Positions 35,633-43,822 of a stretch of DNA of 64,000 nt are shown one piece after another. How positions within the stretch are numbered: position 1 is the first letter of the stretch; each line of letters starts with the position of its first letter. A model generated the notes under the pieces. It was given only the letters and a program-made list of their open reading frames with translations, did no database searches and had not been told where the DNA came from. The position numbers were made by a program, and so were the translations under genes. The DNA is from Kibdelosporangium aridum (GTDB taxonomy: Bacteria > Actinomycetota > Actinomycetes > Mycobacteriales > Pseudonocardiaceae): the NCBI RefSeq assembly GCF_900176515.1, contig NZ_FWXV01000007.1:434001-498000 (forward strand). Direction: 5' to 3'.

Positions 35633-36637
35633 ATGACCACCTACGGCGCGTACGAGGTCGACGCAGGCGGATTTCGCCTGGTCGACAGAGACTTGGTTGA
35701 GCCGGTCGCTGGGCATGTCCGGATCAAGGTCGAGGCGTGCGGGGTCTGTCACTCCGATGTCGCCGCCGTCGACCAGCTGTTTGGGCAGACCGGGCCGGTT
35801 GTGCCTGGGCATGAGATTGTCGGGGTGATCGACGCTGTTGGCGAGGGTGTGCACAAGTGGCATGCCGGGGAGCGTGTCGGCGTCGGGTTTCTCGGCGGCC
35901 AGTGCGGTGAGTGTGACTTCTGCCGACGTGGGGACTTCGTCAACTGCACTGATCAGCCGTACACGGGGACCGTTGTCGACGGTGGATACGCCGAGTACGC
36001 CTACGCGCGCGCCAGCGGGCTCGCCCGCATTCCGGACGGCCTCACGTCACTCGACGCGGCACCGCTGTTGTGTGCTGGGCTGACGACGTTCACGGCGCTG
36101 CGTCAGGTCCATGCGCGGCCTGGTGAACTGGTGGCCGTGCAGGGCATCGGTGGTCTTGGTCATCTTGCCGTCCAGCAGGCCAAGAAGCTTGGCTTCCGGG
36201 TTGCCGCGATTGCCCGTGGCACCGGTAAAGCCGCACTCGCCGAGCAGTTGGGCGCGGACGTTTATCTGGATGCCACCGCTGAGGATCCGGGCGCCGCGCT
36301 GCAGAAACTGGGTGGTGCGGCCGCGATTCTGGCCACCGCGTCAAGTGGCGCGTCCATGTCGCCATTGTTGGGTGGGCTGCGTCCGCGCGGTCAGATGATG
36401 GTGCTTGGGCTGCCGTTGGACCCTGTGCAGGTGGATGCCCTGCCGTTGATCTTTGGCACGCGTTCGATCGCGGGCAGTCTCACCGGCAGCTCCATCGAGA
36501 ACGAGGACAACCTCGCGTTCAGTGTCGCCAACGGCGTCCTGCCGATGAACGAGGTCAGGCCGTGGACCGACGCCCCCGCCGCATACGAGCACATGATGTC
36601 CGGTAAGGCCCGGTTCCGGGTGGTGCTCAGTATGTGA
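35633..36637 (+). CDS. Zinc-dependent alcohol dehydrogenase
   Basis: A 334-residue medium-chain alcohol dehydrogenase. Catalytic-zinc ligands sit in EACGVCHSD (Cys about 37) and PGHEIVG (His about 62). The structural-zinc lobe GGQCGECDFCRRGDFVNC holds the four-Cys pattern, and the Rossmann motif GIGGLGH follows. The type resembles AdhA/AdhT ethanol dehydrogenases of actinomycetes (NAD-linked). It stands alone, preceded by a possible TetR-type palindrome and RBS CAGGAGCA. Confidence 0.93.
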   Translation: MTTYGAYEVDAGGFRLVDRDLVEPVAGHVRIKVEACGVCHSDVAAVDQLFGQTGPVVPGHEIVGVIDAVGEGVHKWHAGERVGVGFLGGQCGECDFCRRGDFVNCTDQPYTGTVVDGGYAEYAYARASGLARIPDGLTSLDAAPLLCAGLTTFTALRQVHARPGELVAVQGIGGLGHLAVQQAKKLGFRVAAIARGTGKAALAEQLGADVYLDATAEDPGAALQKLGGAAAILATASSGASMSPLLGGLRPRGQMMVLGLPLDPVQVDALPLIFGTRSIAGSLTGSSIENEDNLAFSVANGVLPMNEVRPWTDAPAAYEHMMSGKARFRVVLSM

Positions 36638-36733
36638 TGTCCTCGTGGGTACCCCTGACGTGGAGTGGCACAACTGGTGCCACTGGACGATCATGCAAGG
36701 CGAGTACGCACGTCCGACGCAGGGGACATTTCC

Positions 36734-37171
36734 ATGGCACTAGAAGGCGAGTACGTGCCCAGCACGGCCGACTACGCACGCGACCAGGTCGCGTTGTACG
36801 AGGACACGAATGGGCAGCAGGGCGGCGACATGCAGGGTCGCCCGGTGATCATCCTGACCACGCGGGGAGCCAAGTCCGGCAAGATCCGCAAGACACCGCT
36901 GATGCGGGTCGAGCACGACGGCAAGTACGCCGTCGTGGCTTCGCTCGGCGGCGCTCCGCAGAACCCGCAGTGGTACGCGAATGTGAAGGTCAACCCTCGC
37001 GTGGAACTGCAGGACGGCGCTGAGCGGCGCGAGTATGAGGCGCGTGAGGTGGAGGGGTCTGAGCGGGAGCAGTGGTGGGATCGGGCCGTGGAGGCCTGGC
37101 CTGACTACGCCGTGTACCAGACCAAGACCGACCGGGTGATCCCGGTTTTCGTTCTGGAGCCGGTCAGCTGA
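36734..37171 (+). CDS. Deazaflavin (F420)-dependent nitroreductase-like protein (DDN family)
   Basis: A 145-residue split-barrel protein of the DDN/F420H2-dependent quinone reductase family. It shows the family segments VIILTTRGAKSGKIRKTPLM, YAVVASLGGAPQNPQWYANV and FVLEP at the end. ATG 36734 follows AGGGGA at a normal distance. Such enzymes reduce quinones or nitro compounds with coenzyme F420, typical of actinomycetes. No F420 biosynthesis gene is in the window. Confidence 0.9.
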   Translation: MALEGEYVPSTADYARDQVALYEDTNGQQGGDMQGRPVIILTTRGAKSGKIRKTPLMRVEHDGKYAVVASLGGAPQNPQWYANVKVNPRVELQDGAERREYEAREVEGSEREQWWDRAVEAWPDYAVYQTKTDRVIPVFVLEPVS

Positions 37172-37177
37172 ACGTCC

Positions 37178-37205
37178 CGGTGGTGGGGCCGCCGCCCCAC
37201 CACCG
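37178..37205. terminator. Bidirectional terminator hairpin
   Basis: Perfect 12-pair stem CGGTGGTGGGGC (37178-37189) and GCCCCACCACCG (37194-37205) with loop CGCC, exactly between the stop codons of two convergent genes (37171 and 37211). Confidence 0.75.
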
Positions 37206-37210
37206 CCAGA

Positions 37211-38041
37211 TCAGGACGACACCAGGGAGCCCAGGAGCTTCAGCCGCCGCGCGGACTGCGTTCCCGGCTCAGCCCCGTTGAAGATCATGCGCTGCCCCGG
37301 GGCGTCAGGCAGCCGGAACGTCTCCTCGTTCAACGTCAGCCTGCCCACCAGCGGGTGGTTGAACTCGCGAACCGTGTGCAGGCAGTCGGTCATCGGGTGC
37401 GTCGCCCAGATCCGCGCGAAATCCGGGCTTTTGACGCACAGCTCGGCCACTAGCTCGGCCAGTTCCGGGTCACCGGGATGCTCACGGGTCGAAATGCGCA
37501 GATTGGACGCGGAGATGTGCATGATCGTCTCCAGGTCCACGTACAGGTCACGCGCTGCCTGCTCGAGGAACAACCGCCTCGCCAAGTTGGGCCGTTGACC
37601 GGGCTCGATACCCAGCAACGCGTACCCGAGCCGGTTCGCGGCCAGCAGATCGGCGCGTCTGCCGATCACCCACGCCGCCTGGTCCGTCGCGCTGTCCAAC
37701 AGGGCCCGCAGTGAGTCGCGGACCGTTTCCGGGCCGAGGGGCCCGCGGGCGATCTGGGTCGGCCAGGCCAGACGCAGCAGGTGCAGGCGTTCGGTTTCAT
37801 CCAGGCGCAGCGCGGTGGCGATCGCTTCCAGCACCGAATCGGACATCTGGTGGCTTTCGCCTTGTTCGATCCGGGTGTAGTAGTTCACGCTCATGCCCGC
37901 GAGCCGCGCCACCTCTTCACGCCTGAGGCCCGGCACCCGCCTTGGCGCGCCGTGGGTGGGGATGCCGATCTGCGCGGGGGTCAACGCCGAACGCCGGGAG
38001 CGGAGGAAGTCGCCTAGCTCTGTGTTCCGGTGCTCACCCAC
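37211..38041 (-). CDS. XRE-type regulator with MmyB-like ligand domain
   Basis: A 276-residue regulator with an N-terminal XRE helix-turn-helix (GLRREEVARLAGMSVNYYTR, then IEQGESHQMSDSVLEAI) and a C-terminal MmyB-like PAS domain (LLAANRLGYALLG, LYVDLETIMHISASN, ending RMIFNGAEPGTQSARRL). Actinomycetes carry many copies, often beside a reductase they control; here the nearest are the F420-type reductase (convergent) and the divergent DUF6153-DUF305 pair. The start is GTG 38041, inferred from family length. Confidence 0.88.
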   Translation of the reverse strand: MGEHRNTELGDFLRSRRSALTPAQIGIPTHGAPRRVPGLRREEVARLAGMSVNYYTRIEQGESHQMSDSVLEAIATALRLDETERLHLLRLAWPTQIARGPLGPETVRDSLRALLDSATDQAAWVIGRRADLLAANRLGYALLGIEPGQRPNLARRLFLEQAARDLYVDLETIMHISASNLRISTREHPGDPELAELVAELCVKSPDFARIWATHPMTDCLHTVREFNHPLVGRLTLNEETFRLPDAPGQRMIFNGAEPGTQSARRLKLLGSLVSS

Positions 38042-38077
38042 TTCCCGATGATATCGAACGGGCGCACCGACATGACC

Positions 38078-38094
38078 TACTAAGCAGGCTAGTA
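38078..38094. promoter_or_regulatory. Inverted repeat TACTA-N7-TAGTA before the DUF6153 gene
   Basis: Perfect 5-base arms TACTA (38078-38082) and TAGTA (38090-38094), ending 10 bases before the DUF6153 start and between it and the divergent XRE gene. TACTA/TAGTA half-sites recall those bound by BlaI/MecI/CopY-type repressors, and a BlaI-like gene lies 2 kb away; the connection is inference. Confidence 0.4.
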
Positions 38095-38104
38095 CAGTGG
38101 CGGC

Positions 38105-38458
38105 ATGGGACCCCAGCGGCTGACCACCGGGCCACGCTGGGTCCTGCTGTGCCTGCTGCTCTTCGGCGTCATCGGGATGCACCACTTCCTGCCTGCCGAC
38201 GCTCAGGTTCACCACACGGCCACTGTGGCCACGACCGATATGCCCCAGCCGCATCCGGACGAGCCCTCACATGACTTGCTGCACCTGTGCATGGCGGTTA
38301 TGTGCGCTTTCGGTGGGTTTCTGCTTGTCACGATGCTGCTCACCAAGTCCGTGACCGCCTTGGTGCCGCCGTTGCGGACCTGGCGGCACATTTCCCGGGT
38401 CGACCGGCCGCCCAGCGGCCGCGATCTGCTCAGTTGCGTCTGTGTGCTGCGGCTGTGA
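38105..38458 (+). CDS. DUF6153-family membrane protein
   Basis: A 117-residue protein with an N-terminal transmembrane helix followed by a His-rich extracytoplasmic loop (MHHFLPADAQVHHTA and PQPHPDEPSHDLLHLCM) and a second helix. The length, His/Cys content and neighbouring DUF305 gene match the actinomycete DUF6153 family. The His- and Met-rich loop suggests metal (copper) binding, inferred only. It starts 11 bases after an inverted repeat and precedes the DUF305 gene by 54 bases. Confidence 0.75.
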   Translation: MGPQRLTTGPRWVLLCLLLFGVIGMHHFLPADAQVHHTATVATTDMPQPHPDEPSHDLLHLCMAVMCAFGGFLLVTMLLTKSVTALVPPLRTWRHISRVDRPPSGRDLLSCVCVLRL

Positions 38459-38512
38459 TCGGCACGTCTGCCGTCACCACTTCCCAGTACACAGAACAGG
38501 AACCCCTACACC

Positions 38513-39067
38513 ATGAGGAAAATCCTTGTTGGTGCGAGCGCGGCTGCCGTGCTCGCCCTCGCCGGTTGTTCTTCTCAGGACAGCGGCCACTCCGCGATGA
38601 CCACCACGACCACTCCGTCTGTCCAGAGTGGATACAACACCGAGGACGTCACGTTCGCGCAGCAGATGATCCCGCATCATCAGCAGGCCGTGGACATGGC
38701 GAAGCTTGTGCCGTCCCGCGGTACTGACCCGAAGGTGCGCGAACTGGCCACCCGGGTGCAGCAGGCGCAAGACCCGGAAATCCAGCAGCTGACGGACATG
38801 CTCAAGAAGTGGAACGCCGCACCGCAGGGCATGGACCACGGCTCGGCTGGTCACGGCGGCATGGACACCACGCACCTCGAAGCCGCGAAGGGCACGGAGT
38901 TCGATCGGATGTGGCTGCAGATGATGATCGAGCACCACCAGGGCGCCGTGCAGATGTCACAGACCGAACTGAGCAAGGGCTCAAGCCCTGAGGCGAAAGC
39001 GCTGGCACAGAAGATCATCGACGCGCAACAGGCCGAGATCACCGAGATGCAGGCCATGCTGAAGTGA
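38513..39067 (+). CDS. DUF305-domain lipoprotein (His-rich, probable copper-linked)
   Basis: A 184-residue lipoprotein (lipobox LAGC, Cys19) with the ferritin-like four-helix DUF305 domain. Two signature repeats are visible: FAQQMIPHHQQAVDMAKL and MWLQMMIEHHQGAVQMSQ, separated by a His/Met-rich linker (GMDHGSAGHGGMD). Members occur with copper-handling genes, and the HH and Met clusters fit metal binding at the outer membrane face. It is cotranscribed with the DUF6153 gene. Confidence 0.92.
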   Translation: MRKILVGASAAAVLALAGCSSQDSGHSAMTTTTTPSVQSGYNTEDVTFAQQMIPHHQQAVDMAKLVPSRGTDPKVRELATRVQQAQDPEIQQLTDMLKKWNAAPQGMDHGSAGHGGMDTTHLEAAKGTEFDRMWLQMMIEHHQGAVQMSQTELSKGSSPEAKALAQKIIDAQQAEITEMQAMLK

Positions 39068-39071
39068 CCGC

Positions 39072-39103
39072 ACCCTCGTGAGCGGCCCGCCGCTCACGAG
39101 GGT
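39072..39103. terminator. Bidirectional terminator hairpin
   Basis: Perfect 14-pair stem ACCCTCGTGAGCGG (39072-39085) and CCGCTCACGAGGGT (39090-39103), loop CCCG, located between convergent stops at 39067 and 39105. Confidence 0.8.
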
Positions 39104-39104
39104 T

Positions 39105-40022
39105 TCAGCACGTCAGCAACCCTACGGTGAGCAGCAGAACCGCTGCGCCAGCCAAGGGACCGGCCGTGGCCGTCAGGCCCGTCAGCACGCACGTCAAGGC
39201 CCGTCGCACGGGCCGGACGTGCGGGGCACCGCAGTCGAGCCGAGCGAGCCGGACGTCCACGGCCTGTCTGGCCATGGCCAAGGCGATCCCGGGCGCCTGG
39301 CCTGATACGCAGATCAACGCCGAGCGGACGGCGGCAACGCCATGGACACGGACGGCGGCATCATCGGCGGCGAGTTCGACCAGGTCACGCAATGCCGTTG
39401 CGGCGTCACGGAAAAGCGGCACGAACGGCAAGGCTTTCCGGACTGCCTCAGCGATCGCGACGATCAGGTGGTGACGTCCACGAACATGGGCGCGTTCATG
39501 GGAAAGCACGGCAGCGACACTCTCGGCAGGCAGATGCCGATACAACCCTTCCGTGGCAACGACAACTCCACCGGACAGGCTGAAAGCCAACGGCTGGTCG
39601 TGCTCCAGCCACAAAGTCCCGCCCTGTTCGCCACGCGCGGCCAACCGCAGAACGCTCAGATGCTCAGTACGCCGACGAGCCCTGCGGCGAGCACCACGGA
39701 CCACGATCACGGCAAGGCGAACGGCCAACGCCAGCACCAGGCCACCGGCAACCGCGCCGCCAAAGGCCTCGGCCTGCGGCGGAGCGCCGTGCACGATGTC
39801 CCGGCAGTGATGCAAGAAGGACACGAAGTCGTTGCCATGACTGGGAACAAGCAACAACACGACCGCGGTGACTGTCGCGGCCGAAAACCCGACAGTGGAC
39901 AGCAACCAGGCGACGATCAGCACCCACGGGTCACGTCGCCGCAAATCCACCCGGCGCAACCGGGCAGGCACCAGCCAGCCAACAAGGACGGCACAGGCAA
40001 GGAGCGCGGCGGCCACGGTCAT
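39105..40022 (-). CDS. M56-family membrane metallopeptidase (BlaR1-like sensor protease)
   Basis: A 305-residue integral membrane zinc protease. After two N-terminal hydrophobic segments (about 2-18 and 34-58) and a third (90-110), the catalytic HExxH lies at about residues 175-179 (VLSHERAHVRGRHHL), with a downstream ELAADDAA that can supply the third ligand. M56 proteins such as BlaR1 cleave a partner BlaI repressor on signal; here the blaI-like gene directly precedes and overlaps by four bases. The extracytoplasmic sensor domain of BlaR1 is missing, as in the actinomycete short type. Confidence 0.9.
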   Translation of the reverse strand: MTVAAALLACAVLVGWLVPARLRRVDLRRRDPWVLIVAWLLSTVGFSAATVTAVVLLLVPSHGNDFVSFLHHCRDIVHGAPPQAEAFGGAVAGGLVLALAVRLAVIVVRGARRRARRRTEHLSVLRLAARGEQGGTLWLEHDQPLAFSLSGGVVVATEGLYRHLPAESVAAVLSHERAHVRGRHHLIVAIAEAVRKALPFVPLFRDAATALRDLVELAADDAAVRVHGVAAVRSALICVSGQAPGIALAMARQAVDVRLARLDCGAPHVRPVRRALTCVLTGLTATAGPLAGAAVLLLTVGLLTC

Positions 40023-40381
40023 CGGCGCCGACCCTTTTTCCGCAGGCCGGAACGCAGAACTTCGACTTCACGCTCGGACACCGTGCTGGCGAACTGCAAC
40101 AACACGGCCTCCGGATCACCGGATGAATCGAGCACTTCCCGCAGCGCACGGGTCGCGGCCTCGGCACGGGTCAGCGCGGGCTCGTACAGGTAGGCCTTGC
40201 CGTCCAACTGCCGGCGAACCCATCCCTTGCGGTGCAAGTTGTCCAGTACAGTCATCACGGTTGTGTAAGCCAGCGGCCTGCCTGTGTCCAGTGTGGCCAG
40301 TACGTCACGCACCTTGGCGGGCTCACCTGCGTCCCACAGCACGGTCATCACCGCGGACTCCAGGTCACCCAGCCCGAACAT
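40019..40381 (-). CDS. BlaI/MecI/CopY-family repressor
   Basis: A 120-residue winged-helix repressor. The family core is intact: GDLESAVMTVLWDAGEPAKV, LAYTTVMTVLDNLHRKGWVR and the dimerisation tail ending EVLRSGLRKKGRRR. ATG 40381 has GGGAGG 4 bases upstream. Coupled to the M56 protease, it probably forms a proteolysis-relieved switch; the DUF6153-DUF305 pair is a candidate target. It is divergent from the AfsR-like regulator. Confidence 0.92.
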   Translation of the reverse strand: MFGLGDLESAVMTVLWDAGEPAKVRDVLATLDTGRPLAYTTVMTVLDNLHRKGWVRRQLDGKAYLYEPALTRAEAATRALREVLDSSGDPEAVLLQFASTVSEREVEVLRSGLRKKGRRR

Positions 40382-40495
40382 GCCACCTCCCACTCGCCAC
40401 GACCTCGTAGGCGAGAATAACCGAGGCTGAAGAACCTGCCCCAGCGTCACGCGTCTTCTACCCTGAGGCCATGACGACTGGGGGGTAGGAGAGAA

Positions 40496-43400
40496 ATGGC
40501 GACGGTCCGGTTCCGGGTACTGGGGCCAGTCACGATGGAGGTCGATGGCAAACCGGTCGCCCTCGGCGGTGTCAAGCCGAGGACGCTGCTGGCGGCGCTG
40601 CTCGTCCGGCCGGACCGGACAGTGGAGACGCCGGCGTTGATCGAAACGGTGTGGGGGGCGAGACCGCCGGGCTCGGCGCGCGGGATGATCCAAACCTACG
40701 TCTCGACCTTGCGCCGGGCCATCCGGCAGGCAGGCGGGCCGGACGTACTGCGTGGTGACGGGTCCGGGTACTGGGTGACGGTCAAGGGCGGGCTTGATCT
40801 CACCGAGTTCGAGAACGCCGTCGAAAACGCCCGCGACATGCTCACGCACAACCGTCCGAAGCAGGCAGCGGCGCATCTGCGCGGGGCATTGGGGTTGTGG
40901 CGGGGCCCGGCCTTCGACGGCGTGACCAACGGTCTGCTCGGTGCCGAGGCGGCGCGGCTGCAGGAACTCCAGATGACCGCGCTGGAGTTGCGAGTCACCG
41001 CGGATCTGCGAGCAGGCGACTACGAAACGCTGATCCCAGACCTTCGTGGCCTGGTGGCACAGTATCCGTTGCGGGAGAAGCTGTGGGCGTCGCTGATGCT
41101 CGCACTGCACCACACCGGCCAGAATTCGGCCGCGTTGGCGGCGTTCGAGTCGATCAGGCGCAAGCTGGCGGACGAATTCGGCGCCAATCCTGGAAGTTTG
41201 CTGCGTCAAGCGCACGAAACCGTGCTGCGCGGTGAAATGACCGGCAAGGAGGCGGTCACCAGCGCAACGCCGGCGAACACCGTACCCATGCAACTGCCCG
41301 CGGATCTGACCACGTTCTGCGGCCGGACAACCGACATGGCACGGCTGGACACGCTGAACGCACGGACGATCGTGATCGCGGGGCCTGGCGGGGTCGGCAA
41401 AACGGCTTTGGCTGTGCACTGGGCGCATCAGGTGCGGACCCGGTTCCCGGACGGCCAGCTTTTCGTTGACCTGCGCGGATACGACACCCTGGCACCGGTT
41501 TCCACCGCGCAGGCACTCACCCAGTTCCTGCGTGCGCTCGGAACACCGTCACAGCAAGTACCGGCCACAGTGGACGAACAGGTCGCACTCTACCGATCGT
41601 TGACCGCGGACCGCATAATGCTTGTCGTACTGGACAACGCGGTCGGCACCGACCAGGTTCGCGCGCTGCTGCCGCCCAATCCGCAGTCGATGACGCTGGT
41701 GACCAGCCGAGATGACCTGCGCGCGCTGACTGTCCACAATGACGCTCGGGTCCTGCGCCTCGACGCGTTGTCCGAGCTCGACTCAGTGGCCCTGCTGAAG
41801 TCGTTCCTTGGCGCGGTCGACGACGGGCCGGTGGAGGAACTGGCTCGGCTGTGCGGATATCTGCCGTTGGCGTTGCGGATCGTGGCCGCCAACCTGCTCG
41901 GCAGCGGACATGGCTTGATCACGGACTACATCGAGCGGCTGCGCGCGGACCGGCTGGCGGAACTGACCATCGACGGTGATCCGTCCGTCGCCGTCCGGTC
42001 CACGTTCCACCTGTCCTATCAGGCACTCGACGGGCCGGCACGGAGGTTGTTCCGGTTGCTGGGCCGTGTTCCCGGGGCGGACTTCACCGTGCCGGTCGCA
42101 TGCGCGATCGCCGGTGACGACTCCGAGGCGGACATCCGCCGCGCGCTCGACCGGCTGGTTGCCGCGAACTTGGTGGCCCCACGGCCTGGTGAGCGGTTCC
42201 AGTTCCACGACTTGATCCGTGACTACGCCGCGGATCAGGCACGGGCCGAGACGACCGACGATCTGACCGCGTGTGACCACCGGTTGCTGGGCTTCTACTT
42301 GAGTGCCATCAAGGACGCATCCGTTCGTTGGCTGGACGACGAACGCGCGAACCTGGTCGCCGTGGTCGGCAGCGCGGCGAGCGACACCGGGACATGCCAC
42401 TACGCCACAGAGATCACGCTGGCGCTGCGGCAGTACTTCATGAGCCGCGGGCACGCGGCAGACGGTTTGGCGATGTGCGAAGCCGCACTGGCCGCCGCAC
42501 GACGCGCGGGTGATCAGCGCGCGGAAGCCGGGGTCCTCACGATGAGCGGCCTGATCTCGTACAACTTGAGCGACTACCAGCAGGCCATCGCCAAGCACAC
42601 GAGGGCACGGGACGTCGCCAAGGCGATCGGTGATCCGCTCGCCGAAGCCGACGCGGTGCACCACCTCGGCCGCGTCCACGCCCAACTCGGCCAGCCGCGC
42701 GATGCCATACGTTGCCACGAAAGCGAATTGGCGCTCGCCGAGCAGGCGGGCAGCGAGGTGCTGCGCGCTCGTGCGATCAACTACATCGGGGTGGCGGAGC
42801 TGTCCCTCGGCCATGTCGAAGAAGCGGTCGCCAAACACACTGAGTCGCTTTCCATCTTTGAGAAACTCGGTGACCAGGGCGCGACCATCTACGTGCTGAA
42901 CGGGCTCGGCCTGGCGCATTGGACGGCCGGGCGGCTGACCGAAGCCGCCAACTGCCACAAGCAGTGCGTGGACATCGCGCGCGAGAAGGAAATCCACTAC
43001 CTCGCCGGAAACGCGCTGGTGTGCCTCGCGGAGACGTACTGCGACCTTGGGCGTTACCTCGAAGCGAAATCCCATGCCTACGAGGCGCTCGTGGTCAGCC
43101 GCCAGATCGGCGAACGCCGGTACGAGGCGGGCGCGCTGGAGATCACTGCCACGGTGCAGCGCAGGCTCGGCAGGCTGGCGGAAAGTATCGAGGGTTACAC
43201 CGCCGCGTTGGCTTTGTCGAGGGCGATCAGCTTCCGCTACGGCGAAGCGTCCATCCTCATTGGACTGTCGATCGCCCACCGGCACCTCGGCGAGACCACC
43301 ACCGCCATGGGCTTCGCCCGTGCGGCACTGGACGCCATGTACGAGACGAGCATGCGCGTGCTCGAGGCGCCCGCACTGACCGAACTCGCGGCGAACTGCC

Positions 43401-43645
43401 TGGCCATGGGCGATCTCAGCCAGGCGGACCGGCACATCGAGCACGCGTTGAAACTGGTCGTGCAGGGCGGCCAGCGCCTGTTCGAGGCACGAGCGCTGCA
43501 CGTGCGCGGCCTGATCACGCAGGCGGCGCAGGGCAGCGCGGCCGCCGTGCCCCATTGGCAGCGGGCATTGGAGATCTTCACCGAGATCGGCGCACCGGAG
43601 ACGACGGAGCTCAGCCGTGTCCTGAAATCCGCGGTGACCTGCTGA
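40496..43645 (+). CDS. AfsR/SARP-family regulator (OmpR-type HTH, BTAD, NB-ARC, TPR)
   Basis: A 1049-residue STAND-type transcription activator. Residues about 1-95 form the OmpR-like winged helix, 100-245 the bacterial transcriptional activation domain, and 265-545 an NB-ARC switch with P-loop GPGGVGKT at 296-303. The remainder consists of TPR repeats (for example LAGNALVCLAETYCDLGRYLEAKSHA). Such regulators switch on antibiotic or other secondary-metabolite genes on ATP or phosphorylation cues. ATG 40496 follows TAGGAGAG. No biosynthetic core gene is visible in the window, so the target is unknown. Confidence 0.93.
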   Translation: MATVRFRVLGPVTMEVDGKPVALGGVKPRTLLAALLVRPDRTVETPALIETVWGARPPGSARGMIQTYVSTLRRAIRQAGGPDVLRGDGSGYWVTVKGGLDLTEFENAVENARDMLTHNRPKQAAAHLRGALGLWRGPAFDGVTNGLLGAEAARLQELQMTALELRVTADLRAGDYETLIPDLRGLVAQYPLREKLWASLMLALHHTGQNSAALAAFESIRRKLADEFGANPGSLLRQAHETVLRGEMTGKEAVTSATPANTVPMQLPADLTTFCGRTTDMARLDTLNARTIVIAGPGGVGKTALAVHWAHQVRTRFPDGQLFVDLRGYDTLAPVSTAQALTQFLRALGTPSQQVPATVDEQVALYRSLTADRIMLVVLDNAVGTDQVRALLPPNPQSMTLVTSRDDLRALTVHNDARVLRLDALSELDSVALLKSFLGAVDDGPVEELARLCGYLPLALRIVAANLLGSGHGLITDYIERLRADRLAELTIDGDPSVAVRSTFHLSYQALDGPARRLFRLLGRVPGADFTVPVACAIAGDDSEADIRRALDRLVAANLVAPRPGERFQFHDLIRDYAADQARAETTDDLTACDHRLLGFYLSAIKDASVRWLDDERANLVAVVGSAASDTGTCHYATEITLALRQYFMSRGHAADGLAMCEAALAAARRAGDQRAEAGVLTMSGLISYNLSDYQQAIAKHTRARDVAKAIGDPLAEADAVHHLGRVHAQLGQPRDAIRCHESELALAEQAGSEVLRARAINYIGVAELSLGHVEEAVAKHTESLSIFEKLGDQGATIYVLNGLGLAHWTAGRLTEAANCHKQCVDIAREKEIHYLAGNALVCLAETYCDLGRYLEAKSHAYEALVVSRQIGERRYEAGALEITATVQRRLGRLAESIEGYTAALALSRAISFRYGEASILIGLSIAHRHLGETTTAMGFARAALDAMYETSMRVLEAPALTELAANCLAMGDLSQADRHIEHALKLVVQGGQRLFEARALHVRGLITQAAQGSAAAVPHWQRALEIFTEIGAPETTELSRVLKSAVTC

Positions 43646-43718
43646 TTCAAGGTGCCCACAAGGTTTATCTCTGGTCGGCCCGGCATAGTTGACCATGGCC
43701 AACCGCCACACGGGACAG

Positions 43719-43802
43719 ACTTTTACTTCTTTCTCGAGGAAGTAGAAGTTACTGGGGGTCGGCTCCGCTGCCACATCGATTCGGCATCTCGGTAGCGGAG
43801 CC
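43719..43802. terminator. Double hairpin, probable bidirectional terminator
   Basis: Two stem-loops lie between convergent genes (stops at 43645 and 43823). The first pairs ACTTTTACTTC (43719-43729) with GAAGTAGAAGT (43739-43749), 10 of 11. The second pairs GGCTCCGCTGCC (43761-43772) with GGTAGCGGAGCC (43791-43802), 12 pairs with one G-U. The rest of this 177-base gap shows nothing else I can support. Confidence 0.65.
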
Positions 43803-43822
43803 GGCGGCGGAAGCCCACCGTG

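Noticed and set aside
41783..43774. Long open frame (663 codons) on the minus strand across the AfsR-like gene
   Set aside because: It mirrors codon bias of the plus-strand gene, has no recognisable domain and no ribosome site; an antisense shadow.
43646..43822. Small gene in the gap between the AfsR-like and NDH-2-like genes
   Set aside because: No frame with a start, ribosome site and coding character; two hairpins explain the sequence.
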